A stretch of 64,000 nt of DNA from Spisula solida. Its lineage: Eukaryota > Mollusca > Bivalvia > Venerida > Mactridae. Below the pieces are notes generated by a model, which worked only from the letters and a program-made list of their open reading frames with translations, was not told the DNA's origin and ran no database searches. Below are positions 13,250-23,887 of the stretch, in pieces (the stretch's first letter is position 1; the number at the start of each line of letters is the position of its first letter). Made by a program: the position numbers and the translations under genes. Location of the stretch: contig OX365959.1 of NCBI GenBank assembly GCA_947247005.1, forward strand, positions 41,261,097-41,325,096, given 5' to 3'.

Positions 13250-14043
13250 AACATTCCCCTTGTTTCATGATGTTGATTGAGGCGTATTCATAACTAAATT
13301 TGTAATAGTCGATGAGCAATGAAAAGACTGGTTAGTTTAAAACATTTAAACATTACTTAAAAGCACCTTAAAAACAAGCCCAAGAACTCGCCAGTAAGTA
13401 CATCTTAACTATAATCATGCTTTTTATAAGACGAAAACAAAATAATGTTTATTTCCGGAAAACAGGCCCCAATTTCCCAAAGGATCTTTTGAGCTAGATC
13501 GTATCTAACATATTGTAATTCACCTTTGAAGTAATTGCCATGGAATTGGCATCACAAAACGGACACATTATGCTGAGTATATTACAGCAAAATCACGAAA
13601 ATGAACAAATGTCAGTTTACGTATAATCTTAATATAGTGCGGAATTGTGCATATGTAAAATTTTATGCACACATAAAATCATTTATGGCATTGGGAAAGT
13701 TTTCTTTCCGGGCCGATAGGTACGGCTTTACAGATCTTTAGCGCTACTGAACATGGTCTGATCCGACCAATCATAACGCTTGTCAGCCATTACTTTTATT
13801 ATCATTGACGTAGGAAGCTGCCTCGTCAATTTGCAAATTAAATCGAATATTTTGGACTACTTAAAGGAATTCAAGGTTATTATTATATTCCTTGTGATAA
13901 AGCATTGTTTAAAGTATCTTTTGGTATTGGTGTTTTGGGGCGGCGACCTCAATTTGCGGCACAATTTAGGTGGCAAAGACAGTGTTGACAAAACTGCGTA
14001 ATAACGCGGGTTCTACGAGGTCACGCACACGGCGTGAACCAAG
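13250..14043. other. Upstream region of SGNH gene
   Basis: AT-rich, then richer in CG just before the start codon (CGCGGGTTCTACGAGGTCACG near 14006). I see no clear TATA box. The last bases give an AAGATGG start context. Confidence 0.4.
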
Positions 14044-14673
14044 ATGGCGGCGCCCATGAGCAACAAAATTCAGTTGTTTGGACATTCATTCGTGAAACGT
14101 TTGAGGGAGTTCATCAGACATTCAGACGACATTAAGTTTAATTTGAATTTACCTGGTCAGCCTCTGGTACAGTATTCAGGTTTTCCTGGAGCTAAAGTGC
14201 AGGATTTGCAGAGAAACGTTGAAGCAGTTTCGGATTTTCTTCCAGACATACTTATTTTAATGGTCGGGACTAATGACATATATAACACTAACACTACTCC
14301 ATCAACAGTGGCTCATCAGATCGTGGAACTTGTGAACTATTTATTGTTTGAAGTTGGAGTGGACAAAGTAATAGTTATGCAGGTGTTGCATCGTGAGCAA
14401 TCATATGGGCCTTCAAGATATCCCGTTGACCCAATATGGTACAACGCCAGGGTGGATGAACTCAATCTTCAGTTGTCTGAGATGCTACACAATACAACGC
14501 ATCGAAGGTCTCATCTTTGGCGCTTGAAAGGATTTTGGTCACCAGAAAGTAAAGCAAAGAACTTTGCTGGAGATGGATGCCACCTATCGAACCAGGGTCA
14601 GCTCAAGTTGATTTCAAACATACGTGCTGCATTGGTCGCCGCCCGGAGACAATCAATTTGTCACAGTACTTAA
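14044..14673 (+). CDS. SGNH/GDSL-type hydrolase-like protein
   Basis: A single-exon 209-residue protein. The blocks of an SGNH hydrolase are in order: LFGHSF (Ser15 as nucleophile, GHS in place of GDS), Gly49 in GFPGA, GTND at 75-78 (Asn77), and DGCHL at 177-181 (Asp177, His180). All catalytic and oxyanion-hole residues are therefore present. The start sits in an excellent context (A at -3, G at +4). There is no signal peptide or membrane segment, so it is probably cytosolic. The GHSF variant and lack of introns resemble hydrolases carried by some retroelements (SGNH ORFs are known in Ngaro-type and CR1-type elements), but no RT or recombinase is adjacent. Substrate unknown: it could be an esterase, acetylhydrolase or retroelement cargo. 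The fold assignment is strong and the biological role unknown. Confidence 0.8.
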   Translation: MAAPMSNKIQLFGHSFVKRLREFIRHSDDIKFNLNLPGQPLVQYSGFPGAKVQDLQRNVEAVSDFLPDILILMVGTNDIYNTNTTPSTVAHQIVELVNYLLFEVGVDKVIVMQVLHREQSYGPSRYPVDPIWYNARVDELNLQLSEMLHNTTHRRSHLWRLKGFWSPESKAKNFAGDGCHLSNQGQLKLISNIRAALVAARRQSICHST

Positions 14674-14994
14674 GATACGTATGACTTATATTATTCCATT
14701 TATTTATTTTTGATAACCACGATGTACAATTTTTGTCATCAGTCATTGATTATACAGAATTAAATGGCTTAGGTTATATTAGTATGAATAAGAATAATAT
14801 ATATAATGGTTTTATTCTATGGTTGTCAGATCTAATATTACATAGTTGACAATACAGAACATGTCCAGAGAGTCGTTTCATACCCATTCAGTACTGAATC
14901 AGTATTGGGTGTATTAGTATTACAGCTACTGGTTTACTCCACCAGACTCATATTAGTGCAATTTATAATTGCCATTTTGGATCTACTATTTATT

Positions 14995-15500
14995 TTTGCG
15001 GGATTTAGTTGCCAGTTCCCGCCACATAATTTTGCATGATTTAGTTTCCAGTTCATGCCACTTATGCTACTTTCATACATAGGACAGGTTTCATGCCAGT
15101 CCTAGTTATAAACTTAAACATGATTATTTTTGGCATATGCCATTGATTTTGCGGGATTTAGTTGCCAGTTCCCGTCACACCTTTTTGCATGATTTAGTTG
15201 CCAGTTCATGCCACTTTCAAATATAGGACAGGTTTCATGCCAGTCCTGGTTATAAACCAATATATGATTTTATTGCCTTTTTAGGCAGCATTGTTTTTGC
15301 GGGATTTAGTTGCCAGTTCATGCCACTTTCAAATATAGGACAGGCTTAGGGGCCAGTCCATGTTGTAATGTTTTACATGTTTTGATGCCAATTCAGACAT
15401 CGTTTTAAAGGGACTGAAGTTGCCAGTTCCACCCACTTTTTCGCATTAATACTTTGCAGTTCATGCTTGTTCGTATCCATTGGGATTTAGTTGCCAGTTT
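14995..15500 (+). repeat. Tandem repeat block, ~150-base period
   Basis: The phrase GCGGGATTTAGTTGCCAGTT starts at about 14998, 15151 and 15298, with a weaker fourth match near 15481. Between copies the phrases TTCATGCCACTTTCA, ATAGGACAGG and GCCAGTCC also recur. This gives about three and a half diverged units between the SGNH stop codon and the next ORF. Confidence 0.8.
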
Positions 15501-15643
15501 AACAGTTAATTTTATATAAATGACTTAGTTGGTCATAGACTCGCCTAACAACGGCCAATTTGGATGGCTAATTTATCAGCAAAGAGGCTGAGCTCTATAG
15601 TTTTGTGTGATGTCAAAACATGTTATATATTTTACTATTTCAG

Positions 15644-15979
15644 ATGAAACCTTCCAAGAAGCGGAAAGCTTCCACCACAGAGACAACAGTTTCCTCATGC
15701 TCATGTTGCGATAATGATACTGTCAACTTGAATAAAACAAGTAAAAAAGGCAAGAAAACTGTTGCATGCCCATTGCCTTCAACATCCCAACAAGCGGACA
15801 ATGTAGCGCATACACAACATGGACTCCATAATTTGTATAATCCTCAAGGGGATTACAGTGTTAATCAGACTGGGCCATCCGTGCCACTACCAAACAGTCA
15901 CGTCGGGGCTACAATGCCTCTATTCGTATCGGGCCTGGACATTCGGGGCCCTCTATTTCCGCCCAGTTATGTAATTTAA
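15644..15979 (+). CDS. Hypothetical 112-residue protein or 3' exon
   Basis: An open frame starts at an ATG directly after a strong acceptor-like TTTACTATTTCAG (an earlier in-frame ATG at 15620 lies within that tract). It encodes a lysine/serine/threonine-rich N-terminal half with CSCC and KKGKK patches and a C-terminal half ending in LDIRGPLF. No domain is recognised. An AATAAA follows at 16046. It may be a second exon of the SGNH transcription unit, whose coding sequence already ends at 14673, or a decayed retroelement gag-like ORF. Function is unknown. Confidence 0.35.
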   Translation: MKPSKKRKASTTETTVSSCSCCDNDTVNLNKTSKKGKKTVACPLPSTSQQADNVAHTQHGLHNLYNPQGDYSVNQTGPSVPLPNSHVGATMPLFVSGLDIRGPLFPPSYVI

Positions 15980-16045
15980 GAACAACTATGTTTCAAAAAT
16001 ACTTTCTCACATTTTTATTTGGTTTTGTTTTATGGCATTTTACAA

Positions 16046-16051
16046 AATAAA
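16046..16051 (+). terminator. Polyadenylation signal AATAAA
   Basis: AATAAA lies 67 bases after the 15644-15979 stop codon, suitably placed to end that transcript. Confidence 0.4.
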
Positions 16052-16204
16052 TGCCCGTTATCAATTCAAAACCTTTTTACGTTGTTTCTTATTCCATACA
16101 AGTTCGCCCTTGGTGTGTGCCCCCTTTATCAATACATAAATAGTTAATTATAGTCTTGAAATCGAGACTTCGTGTGGTCTAAAAATAATCCGGAATTGTA
16201 CATT

Positions 16205-16620
16205 AAATTGATAGATGGTGGGATACCTGATTGCAATTATCTTAATTTACAATGGAAATCCCAGGTAATCGACTATATTTATTTACCTTCCACGATCGGA
16301 GAATAAATATCACGCACATATTAGTACTAAATTAGTATACAATGATGCTTGCGAATTGTTTCTTGAATATTTTCAGTATTTAAAGTAATTCGTCATTGGA
16401 ATGCTCTAATAAAGTTACTCATATGAATCGTATTCAATAATTTAAATAATAAGCGAACAATGCAAAATATAATACACCCTTGACTCAAAGTGCGCTAAAA
16501 AGTACATAATTGCAATAACTATCACTGAAAATGGTGAATGTCCCCAGATATTGCCTGAAAAATTGAAAATGGGCTGCACATTTCAGATATCGATGTAGCT
16601 GTCGAGATGTCCGCATTGAT
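16205..16620 (+). repeat. Long direct repeat, copy 2 (downstream of SGNH gene)
   Basis: Partner of 12590-13000 in the same orientation. It is followed by the 16640-16790 match to 11895-12060, then by another short copy of ATAATGGAAATCCCATGTAG at 16791. The order of sub-blocks differs from copy 1, suggesting a rearranged tandem family. Confidence 0.6.
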
Positions 16621-16925
16621 AATCATTGACTTCCCTCAGTCATTGGCAGGCACATGTATTCTCCTGTCAAATAAAAACAATCGTTGTAAATCCTTCATGT
16701 CCCTGGTACACCGATGATCTACAAATACGCTTGAGCAAAAGTGGCAAATTACTTAATTGACAATAGACTAGTCGATTAAGGCTCATAATTCATAATGGAA
16801 ATCCCATGTAGTCGACCATACAAGGGTCAATCTAGAATTAACCGGACTGTGCCGATTACTCCAAAACTATTTGTTGCAAAGCATGAAAAACATCCTATCA
16901 CAATATACAGTGTCTGCTTGATATA

Positions 16926-17369
16926 CGAGGGGTGTTCGATATGTATTATCACTTAGGTAACAAATAGATACATTCGTTGATATATTTAAATCTGTTTACA
17001 TTGTAAACCAACAAGCATCATTTGGTATAAATAAGAGTGGTCTCCCTTGTTTTGATCTTAAGCTCTGATGGAAACATAAGGATCCAGTTATCGTATCGTA
17101 TGTTGCAGTTTAACGAATACTGACATTCACTTTTATAAACAACTGCTGCAAAGACGACACAAACGAGCTTAATATGAACATAAGCCAGTGTACACAAGTA
17201 TACCCTCTTCTAAGTTCAATAAATTACTTAATTGTTGACGAAAGGCTATGTAATTTTCCAAATAAAGTATAGAAACTTACACCTTTTAGACAGTAATCGT
17301 AGAATCATTCTAACTATTGTCATAGAAAAATGCAAAGGACATTGACAATACATATCGAACATCCCCTCG
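16926..17369. mobile_element. Tc1/mariner-like MITE
   Basis: Inverted ends CGAGGGGTGTTCGATATGTA / complementary TACATATCGAACATCCCCTCG, with TA on both flanks. The element is 444 bases with no transposase. Confidence 0.8.
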
Positions 17370-17925
17370 TATTCTGAATTGTTGAAGTGATTTGCATAAA
17401 TAACAATGCCACTATACATAAAACTACACAGTAGGTGAACGCTGATCTAGATAAGGTAAAATGACGTCGGTTGCAAAATGTAAAAACTTCACAATGTCTC
17501 CATCTTTAAAAAGTTATTTTTGATGCCGACACATTACAAATACCTAGAAATTAATTTGCAATGATGTAACAAAGATCAATTCATACCAAATATGAAGTTT
17601 ATCAGTAAATATTGTCGGTGCAGTTTCGCACCTTACACTTATCAGGCCACATGTTTCCTTGGTGTTCAATACATGTTGTTCATAGTAATCTTGACCGACT
17701 ACTTCAACGTTGAACCCAATAAAGTCATTCAGCATCGTCATGTTGTGTCTTCCACTGTCTTAGCACCCCCTTTAAACCACTGATTCTACTTACATACATG
17801 TCTGAGACATAGTAGTCTGTGATGACGCTTGTCGATTCGTTTCATACCTTTTCATTGGTGAATATCCGAGTTCGTAACCAAATTTGTTAATTGGGCGAGA
17901 GTAAGTTTCGAATCGCTCGGCACCA
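17370..17925. other. No supported gene
   Basis: A minus-strand open frame (17544-17741) lies here, but I could not match it to a domain. It could be a decayed second exon of the neighbouring pseudogene. Otherwise nothing is seen. Confidence 0.35.
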
Positions 17926-18345
17926 TTACCAACAGTGTTCTATCACTTGTTTTAAAATAAAGCAAGTGCGCCTGCCGATAAAATATAGCATGCAAACGCC
18001 AAAAAAACCACTGAATAGACATGCAAAGTCGCGCAAAAAAGCTAAACGTCTTAAAAAATATGCTTGTGCATACAAATCAGTAACATGTTGTGTGTCTATT
18101 TTGTTAAAAGGCACTGCAGAGCATTTGCTTGTTTATCGATTTCACGTTTTGTTTCAAGCTCGACAACTCTTCGGTCCATAACATTTTCGGACGTTTCTAG
18201 TAGGTCAAGTTTAACCTGCATGCCGTCTATTTTGTTGATACAATGTAATTACAGCAAGAACTTCTTAGTGTTCATCGTTAAGACGTTGTGTCACATACAA
18301 GGCAACAGCTACATCCATAACAAGAATACACACACCCAAGCAGCT
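17926..18345 (-). pseudogene. Broken signal-peptide/coiled-coil exon (C1q-type gene), copy 1
   Basis: Minus-strand text aligns with the exon at 48133-48648. It shows ILVMDVAVALYVTQRLNDEH then a stop. After a frame change comes a coiled-coil-like segment (KIDGMQVKLDLLE, VVELETKREIDKQANALQ) ending in another stop. The N-terminus resembles a signal peptide followed by a heptad-like region, as in secreted C1q-domain proteins. Similarity extends into the 5' flank (18346-18530 against 48840-49000), so promoter and first exon were duplicated together. It is not functional as read. Confidence 0.55.
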
Positions 18346-18530
18346 TAACATACTTCCAGTGCGCCATTTTTAAACACTTTGTTCGAATAAATAAATAAAT
18401 AAAGTTACAGAAGTACAGTGGTGATCGTAGACTATGTAGCAAGGACAGTTAGCGTAACGTGAGGTTAGACCTAACATGGTATGGAAATGCCTCATATGGA
18501 AACAAAGGTATGTTTCTTTTCTTTAAGGCA

Positions 18531-19506
18531 TGAACTACGGATACATGTACTAGCATAATCAGGCCCCAACATGTGTATCATATTAAGGTAACAGAGTAAA
18601 CTCTATAGTAGGTTAGAGCATTTTTGTTCAAGAGATCTTTTCGTTTAAAAATGTAAGTAAGCAAAACATCATAAAGTACTATACTTATCCTAGAAGTTAT
18701 TAAACAATAAATACAAAATGTTTCAAGATATTTATTCCGCGAAGCAAGACAACACTTTTTTGGGAGGCGTTAGCCTCTCAAATGAATCATTGCATATTTC
18801 TTAATGTCAACTGAACGTATTTAGGCTAAACAGTGTGAAATCGCTCTTAAGTAGTTCCAGAAACTGTCAACATTCCAAATACTGCTACACATGTTTCGGC
18901 AAATTTTAAAACAGATTTAATTAAATCAGCAACATTTGTTTATTCTAAGATCAATAATTATTGTCAAACCTTTCGTTAAATCGATAGTTGTGCATATAAT
19001 CACTCTGTCGGAACGATATCGAACTTGTTTGTATTACGAAAATGACGTGTTCATCAAATGTCCCGGCTCTTTTGCTATTTTTAGAATTTGAGTTTCCGGA
19101 TGTAGCTTTTTTGATAATAGGATTGTAACGTGATGGTTTATGGCTTAAATGTATATCGTCAGCAAAATAATGTTATGTAATCATATGGTGTGGCACTGAC
19201 CCAGATATATACTAGCTTTCTATAGACTGCCTCACGCTGTGAGGGAAGTGATTACAAGACGGTACTGTAGAATCTGATAAAAAGGCTCGTATTATTATTT
19301 TAGAGCCACTTTTGATATACGCATTCAATACATGAATTTCCAAATAAATGGATATGCCCCTTTTTACACTATGTAGATACCTAACATGCCTGTATAATCA
19401 CATAGACCTATTTTAACATTCAAGACAAGATCGGCAGTAAGGAAACGAACACTGAACGTGTAAAGTCGGTTTTAGCTTTAATAGCTTAAATCTTTTCTTA
19501 TTCTTA
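18531..19506. other. No recognisable gene
   Basis: AT-rich intergenic sequence. No exon, RNA gene or element end recognised. Confidence 0.4.
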
Positions 19507-19650
19507 AATGCCGAGCATAGCCTTTATTTGCCAGTCAGCTTTTGCTGAAATATGGCAGGCATATATGTGTGCCCCCACCCGGATATGAACCCGGGTCGCC
19601 AGATTAGACGACAAGCGCGCTAACCATTGAGCTATGGAGGCCAATAGCAA
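19507..19650 (-). mobile_element. tRNA-derived SINE
   Basis: On the minus strand a tRNA-like head runs from about 19642 to 19571, with an A box (TAGCTCAATGGTTAG) and B box (GGTTCATATCC). It is followed by a tail containing CTGACTGGCAAATAAAGGCTATG. The anticodon arm does not pair properly, so this is a SINE and not a tRNA gene. Tail-only copies occur at 29546 and 42245. Confidence 0.7.
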
Positions 19651-19659
19651 CAGCCAGCT

Positions 19660-20127
19660 CGCCTCCCATCCGCACTCTCAGTGCTTTGATTTTAATATTT
19701 AGTGTGATGTCTTGGGTCATCATTATAACAAAGGGCGTATTTTGTAGCCAGAAAAGTCAACCCCAAACATGGAATTATGTGGTGGTCGGGATATGCAGGT
19801 CTCAATTTTTAAACAGTTCTAAACGCATCGCCCGGCTATCATACTATCCAGTTAAAGTATTACAACCTTGTAAACGTTTCCTGAAAAATAATTGCCCCGG
19901 TTCATGAATTTCTAAAACCACAATACAGACATCGATCGATATTCGATAGTTAACGAGGCGTAACATACAGTTGTATAATACCACATGTCACTTCAAGATT
20001 TAACGAGATAAGAGGGATTAAAATCGATACTCTATGTAATAGAGATAATAACGGGGTGAAGAAACAATCCAATCATTACTTAATAAGGATCGATAACAAG
20101 GGAGAGAACTTTTTCAAAACGGAGTCT
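19660..20127. other. No recognisable gene
   Basis: AT-rich intergenic sequence without supported features. Confidence 0.4.
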
Positions 20128-20825
20128 TATTTAAGAAATAAAAATCTGTTCGCGTTTATTGTCGGTGAATAAAACACGGGCAGGAGTTCGGATGCGGAAA
20201 AATTAAATCACGAGTGCGTAGCACGAGTGATTTAATTTTCTGCATCCGAACGACTGCCCGTGTTTTATTCACCGACAATATACAAGAACAGAGTTTTTAT
20301 TTCGATTCTAAATACGATAATATCCCGCACTATTTAACTGCGCGCATTCCATTTTCACCCATTTGACATTGAACATGATTCCACGCTGAAATTGAGTGGC
20401 TTATTAGCTGGTACAATTACCGCCCTCGTTAATGAAAATGACCTTCGTAATTTTCTGAAGGAAAAAAAACATATTTTAAACATTGAAACAATTTTAATAA
20501 CACGAGTAAAGTGTATCTTTGTCATGAAATGAAAAATATAAATGAATTGATTATCAGAAATTTTTATGAATCTTAATTTGGAGAGTATATTGGAGTTTCT
20601 AAAAATAGATGCGTCATAGCTGTAACACTGGATTCTCGTGAAACTCGCGGTCGTTAATTTTTTTTACTATAATGTTTACGTTCATTCATTCATAAATAGG
20701 TCATGTGATACGGGGCGTAAATTGTAACAGCCAATTTGTTACCATGTTTTATGGGGGTAATAATAAATAGTTAGGTCCGCTCTTTGTTTAATGGATTAAT
20801 CCGCGGATCGTGTTAGAATTCTGGA
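20128..20825 (+). mobile_element. Hairpin-ended foldback element, copy 1
   Basis: A ~700-base element has a second copy in opposite orientation at 41030-41690. One end is a giant hairpin (20138-20305); the body runs to TCCGCGGATCGTGTTAGAATT. Shared landmarks in the body are TGATACGGGGCGTAAA and CCATGTTTTATGGGGGTAAT. No ORF, so it is non-autonomous. The superfamily is not recognised. Confidence 0.65.
20138..20305. repeat. Long palindrome (hairpin) of the foldback element
   Basis: Arms of roughly 80-90 bases pair nearly perfectly in the inner 60 (GTCGGTGAATAAAACACGGG and its complement). The tip reads AAATCAC-GA-GTGC-GTA-GCAC-GA-GTGATTT: two stems separated by opposed GA steps and closed by a 3-base loop. 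Confidence 0.85.
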
Positions 20826-21027
20826 TATGTCACTATTGTTCATACTTATTGAGAATAATTGTTTATCGTATACCACAAAACAGGAAGTGACAAATATAAC
20901 ACTATGGCCGTTAGCTAAATCAATAAACATACGTAGTTCATTGATTAACATTTGTGTAATTTACCAGGTTTTACTCACATCGAATTGTGATCATGATGGA
21001 TACTTAAAATTGTTATGTATCGATATA

Positions 21028-21235
21028 TCGCTGGCTTAGTATAAAACGTTCGTAAGTATAAATTAAACTGATATTTTGAGAAATCGAGAAAAAATTGTCT
21101 GAAAACTTCAGTTTGGTAAACATGACCACTTCCAATTTTTATGAAAATTGGCTCATAAGAAGCGCCTTGAGATGCAGATGTTAAATATGTTTGAGTCTGA
21201 TAAGGTTGTAAGTACTTCTAATTCTAAGCCAGCGA
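21028..21235. mobile_element. TCGCTGGCTTAG MITE, copy 1
   Basis: Inverted ends TCGCTGGCTTAG / CTAAGCCAGCGA surround about 208 bases that include TTGTCTGAAAACT and TATGAAAATTGGC. The same element recurs at 25029, 45565 and 59404. It is flanked by TAT / TAT. Confidence 0.75.
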
Positions 21236-22792
21236 TATGTCTGAGTGTAAAGGTAATATTGTAAATAATGAAAATAAGCAAGGACTGTAATCTGACATTT
21301 CAGGTAAGTTTATTCATTTCTAGTTAAAACTTCCCCCTCGTACCTGGACAAGATGTGTTAAGCTGGCAATTAACGTGTTAGGCTGCGGCAAAAAACACAA
21401 GAGATGTAATCTATTTTTGTGCCTGTTACATTTAGTTTGTGGCTACACCTAACCCCAATCTCCCAAAACATCTCAACTTGAGCTAAACCTCATCTCAAAT
21501 ATTGTATTTCATCTTTGAAGTAATGTCCGTGATGGGTTTAAATCAACATACGCATCACAAAACATCCACTTTATTCTGTGTTTATTACTATAAAATGTCA
21601 AAATTACGAACTTCTGATGTATCTAAAATGCATACTCTGATTTGAGCAAAATCTCAATTTGAGCTGAGATTTCAACGTGAGATGCTTCGGGGGATCGGTA
21701 CCAGTTTGTTTATTACACCTCCGTGTCGAGGAAGAAGCACTGCACACCTACATATCCGTAACGACTTGTCCTGGTTCACGGGTTGACTAATGACATATGG
21801 AATAATTAAACAAAATACTCTTTATCAATGATACCGGTACCTGTGGGCAAATTAGCAAAATAAACAAAATAATACGATGGTCAAATTAACATCTTGCATC
21901 AAAATAACATCATTCAAAACTTTTGCTCAGTGTGACAAAATTATAAGCATTTGACCAATATTTGGCATATTATTCTGACAATAACGCAAAACTGATGCAA
22001 TGATTTATTGATGACGACTATGACGTTACACATATAACTCGTGTATTTGTTTTTTTTCAAATTACGGAGATGAGAGACGTATTTCGTTATACCTTTATGA
22101 ATAAAACATCTTAAGGAAATAAAGTTATCCATATTTAAATTAGAATAACTTCATATTATCGTGCGTGTTTAGTTGTGATAACTATTAAAATGGTATATTT
22201 CATCGAATAGGGAAAATGACATATTTCCCATAAAGGGAGTTAATAGACTTTCGACTATAATACTTAAAGTAGCATGGGGAGGTACCCTTTTCGTTCCATT
22301 TTAAGGTAGATATGAACATACATTAGCTTGGTACAAAACATAAAAAACATTTATCCGCCTTATTTCTTTTTATTCGTGAGAAGAAACTTAAAAAGTACCC
22401 TTTTAGGCGTAAATTTCTATTTCTCCAGGATGTTGAGTCTGATTTCTGTATTTTTGGAACAGAGTTGTCTCCCTTTATTTCCAATAACTAAACTTAGCAT
22501 CGACTTGGTTATTGTTAGATACCATTGGATTTAATTTTTTAGTGTTTAAAACACTTATGTTTGTTATACGTTTAAGTATTATTACAGCGAAAATGAAAAT
22601 AAATCTCTCCATAGGAAAGAACTTTCATATTCGTTAATAAAGAATTTATTTTCTCATGAATTATGTTGAAATAACTTACTCTGTTGCTATGGTGACCCAT
22701 TTCGGAAAAGTACTCTGATTGAGAAAAACGAGAAGGTAGTTGTTAAAACAGTAGTAGCCTTTCTTTGAATGCGAACACTTACAATTTTGATA
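21236..22792. other. No recognisable gene
   Basis: Intergenic, AT-rich. TATCAATGATACCGGTACCTGTG at about 21824-21846 resembles one end of the MITE at 30609-30718 and is probably a fragment. Nothing else recognised. Confidence 0.4.
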
Positions 22793-22929
22793 TAGAGGAT
22801 CTTGCATGAGTGTGCTCATTACATACGTGTTTTATTAAACGAGTGGACAAAATGATATGACACGAGGCTTTGTTTTTGTCGAAGAGTTTAGTAAAACTCG
22901 TATGTAATGAGTACGAATGTAAGATTCTA
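22793..22929. repeat. Long imperfect palindrome
   Basis: Arms 22793-22840 and 22885-22929 are inverted copies (core CTCATTACATACG / CGTATGTAATGAG) around a 44-base loop containing a further short inverted repeat. Confidence 0.75.
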
Positions 22930-23195
22930 TTTATCACATAACCTTAAAAAATGCAAATTGTTGGTCAAAAGGATGATGTACGCTACATATGTTTCAGCCA
23001 AAATTCGGCGGTACAATGAGCGCGACGTCATGGCGACGTTGATTTTATCCTGACGTCATTGTCGGATCAATGCATGGATTGGCTAACGTAACGTCAAGCT
23101 AATTTAAATATTTATTGCACTGTCTGGGAGTGCCGAGCGATATTTACGGCACGGCTTTATGGCTCTCCTGGACCGCTGGTTATGTGATAAATATA
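22929..23195. mobile_element. Short element with 17-base inverted ends
   Basis: TATTTATCACATAACC at 22929 is inverted as GGTTATGTGATAAATA near 23178. The interior has several GACGTCA-like motifs and no ORF. Probably a MITE immediately next to the preceding palindrome. Confidence 0.5.
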
Positions 23196-23341
23196 TTTTA
23201 AGAATTCAAACATATTTATAAACAAGATTTTTTAACAGTTTATGTTGAGAGATGATCTAAGATGGTATTTATAAAATACTTGTTAGAGTTGCGTCCCTAT
23301 AACATTGTAATGACGCTAAAAGCCTTATAATAAAAACGATG

Positions 23342-23517
23342 TGTAACGGTTGTTGGGTGCATGATGGGAGGTAACTGGCTAATTATGCACAAGTTGGAAA
23401 CCTTGTAGATTGTCATTAGAGTAGAATGACATATATAAGTCCAACAAATCACCTTTAGTGGTGAGCTAGTTTTTCACTGACGGGATTTGTTGGTGTCTGA
23501 CCGCCCGTCACGTTACA
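23342..23517 (+). repeat. 5' LTR
   Basis: 176 bases from TGTAACGG to CGTTACA, with short terminal inverted repeats. It contains a ~40-base segment missing from the 3' LTR. That segment is bounded by inverted CCAACAAATC / GATTTGTTGG. Confidence 0.75.
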
Positions 23518-23522
23518 AATTT

Positions 23523-23534
23523 TGGCAGCGGTGG
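23523..23534 (+). other. Primer binding site candidate
   Basis: TGGCAGCGGTGG begins five bases after the 5' LTR, in the position and TGG-start form of a tRNA primer site. The tRNA was not identified. Confidence 0.55.
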
Positions 23535-23608
23535 TATGAAGTCAACTGCTAAACTAGAGTTGCCTTACCCACGTGTTTCCCCGGCAAAATCTCGGGACGA
23601 AATTCCTC

Positions 23609-23620
23609 GGAGGGGGAAGT
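23609..23620 (+). other. Polypurine tract
   Basis: The purine run GGAGGGGGAAG sits directly before the 3' LTR, as expected for plus-strand priming. Confidence 0.65.
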
Positions 23621-23622
23621 AA

Positions 23623-23758
23623 TGTTACCTTGTTAGGTGCATAATGGGATGTAATTGGATAATTATGCACCAGTTAGAAACCTTGTAGATTGTCATTAGA
23701 GTATAATGGCGTATATAAGTCTAAATATATATGGTGTCTGTCCGTCCGACACGTTACA
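23623..23758 (+). repeat. 3' LTR, possible promoter donor to TTLL gene
   Basis: 136 bases, homologous to the 5' LTR. A TATA-like GTATATAAGTC lies at 23711-23721, which would place a start site near 23745, about 140 bases before the TTLL ATG. Confidence 0.7.
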
Positions 23759-23887
23759 AATGTTTCCTGTCAAGTCTGCTACTGTGTACACGCACAGTAT
23801 ATAATTGTGACATTAGTATGATATGGTAATATATAAAAGTTATAATTGCAGAATTCCAGGGAGAAATCAAAATTACAGAAACCGAAA

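Larger units (their letters stand above)
23342..23758 (+). mobile_element. TRIM-like internally deleted LTR retrotransposon
   Basis: Two direct repeats begin TGT and end with CGTTACA (23342-23517 and 23623-23758), sharing AATTATGCAC, ACCTTGTAGATTGTCATTAG and TATATAAGTC. Only about 105 bases lie between them. A primer-binding-site candidate follows the first and a polypurine tract precedes the second. All gag-pol sequence is absent. No clear target-site duplication was found. The element ends 130 bases before the TTLL start codon. Confidence 0.8.

Noticed and set aside
12590..16620. LTR retrotransposon carrying the SGNH gene
   Set aside because: The direct repeats have no TG/CA ends, primer site or polypurine tract, and sub-block order differs between copies; kept only as a repeat pair.
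17544..17741. Minus-strand open frame that might be a second exon of the 18 kb pseudogene
   Set aside because: It does not read as a C1q domain and lacks a convincing acceptor-phase link; left unassigned.
19571..19642. tRNA gene on the minus strand
   Set aside because: A and B boxes are present, but the anticodon arm does not pair and a SINE tail follows.
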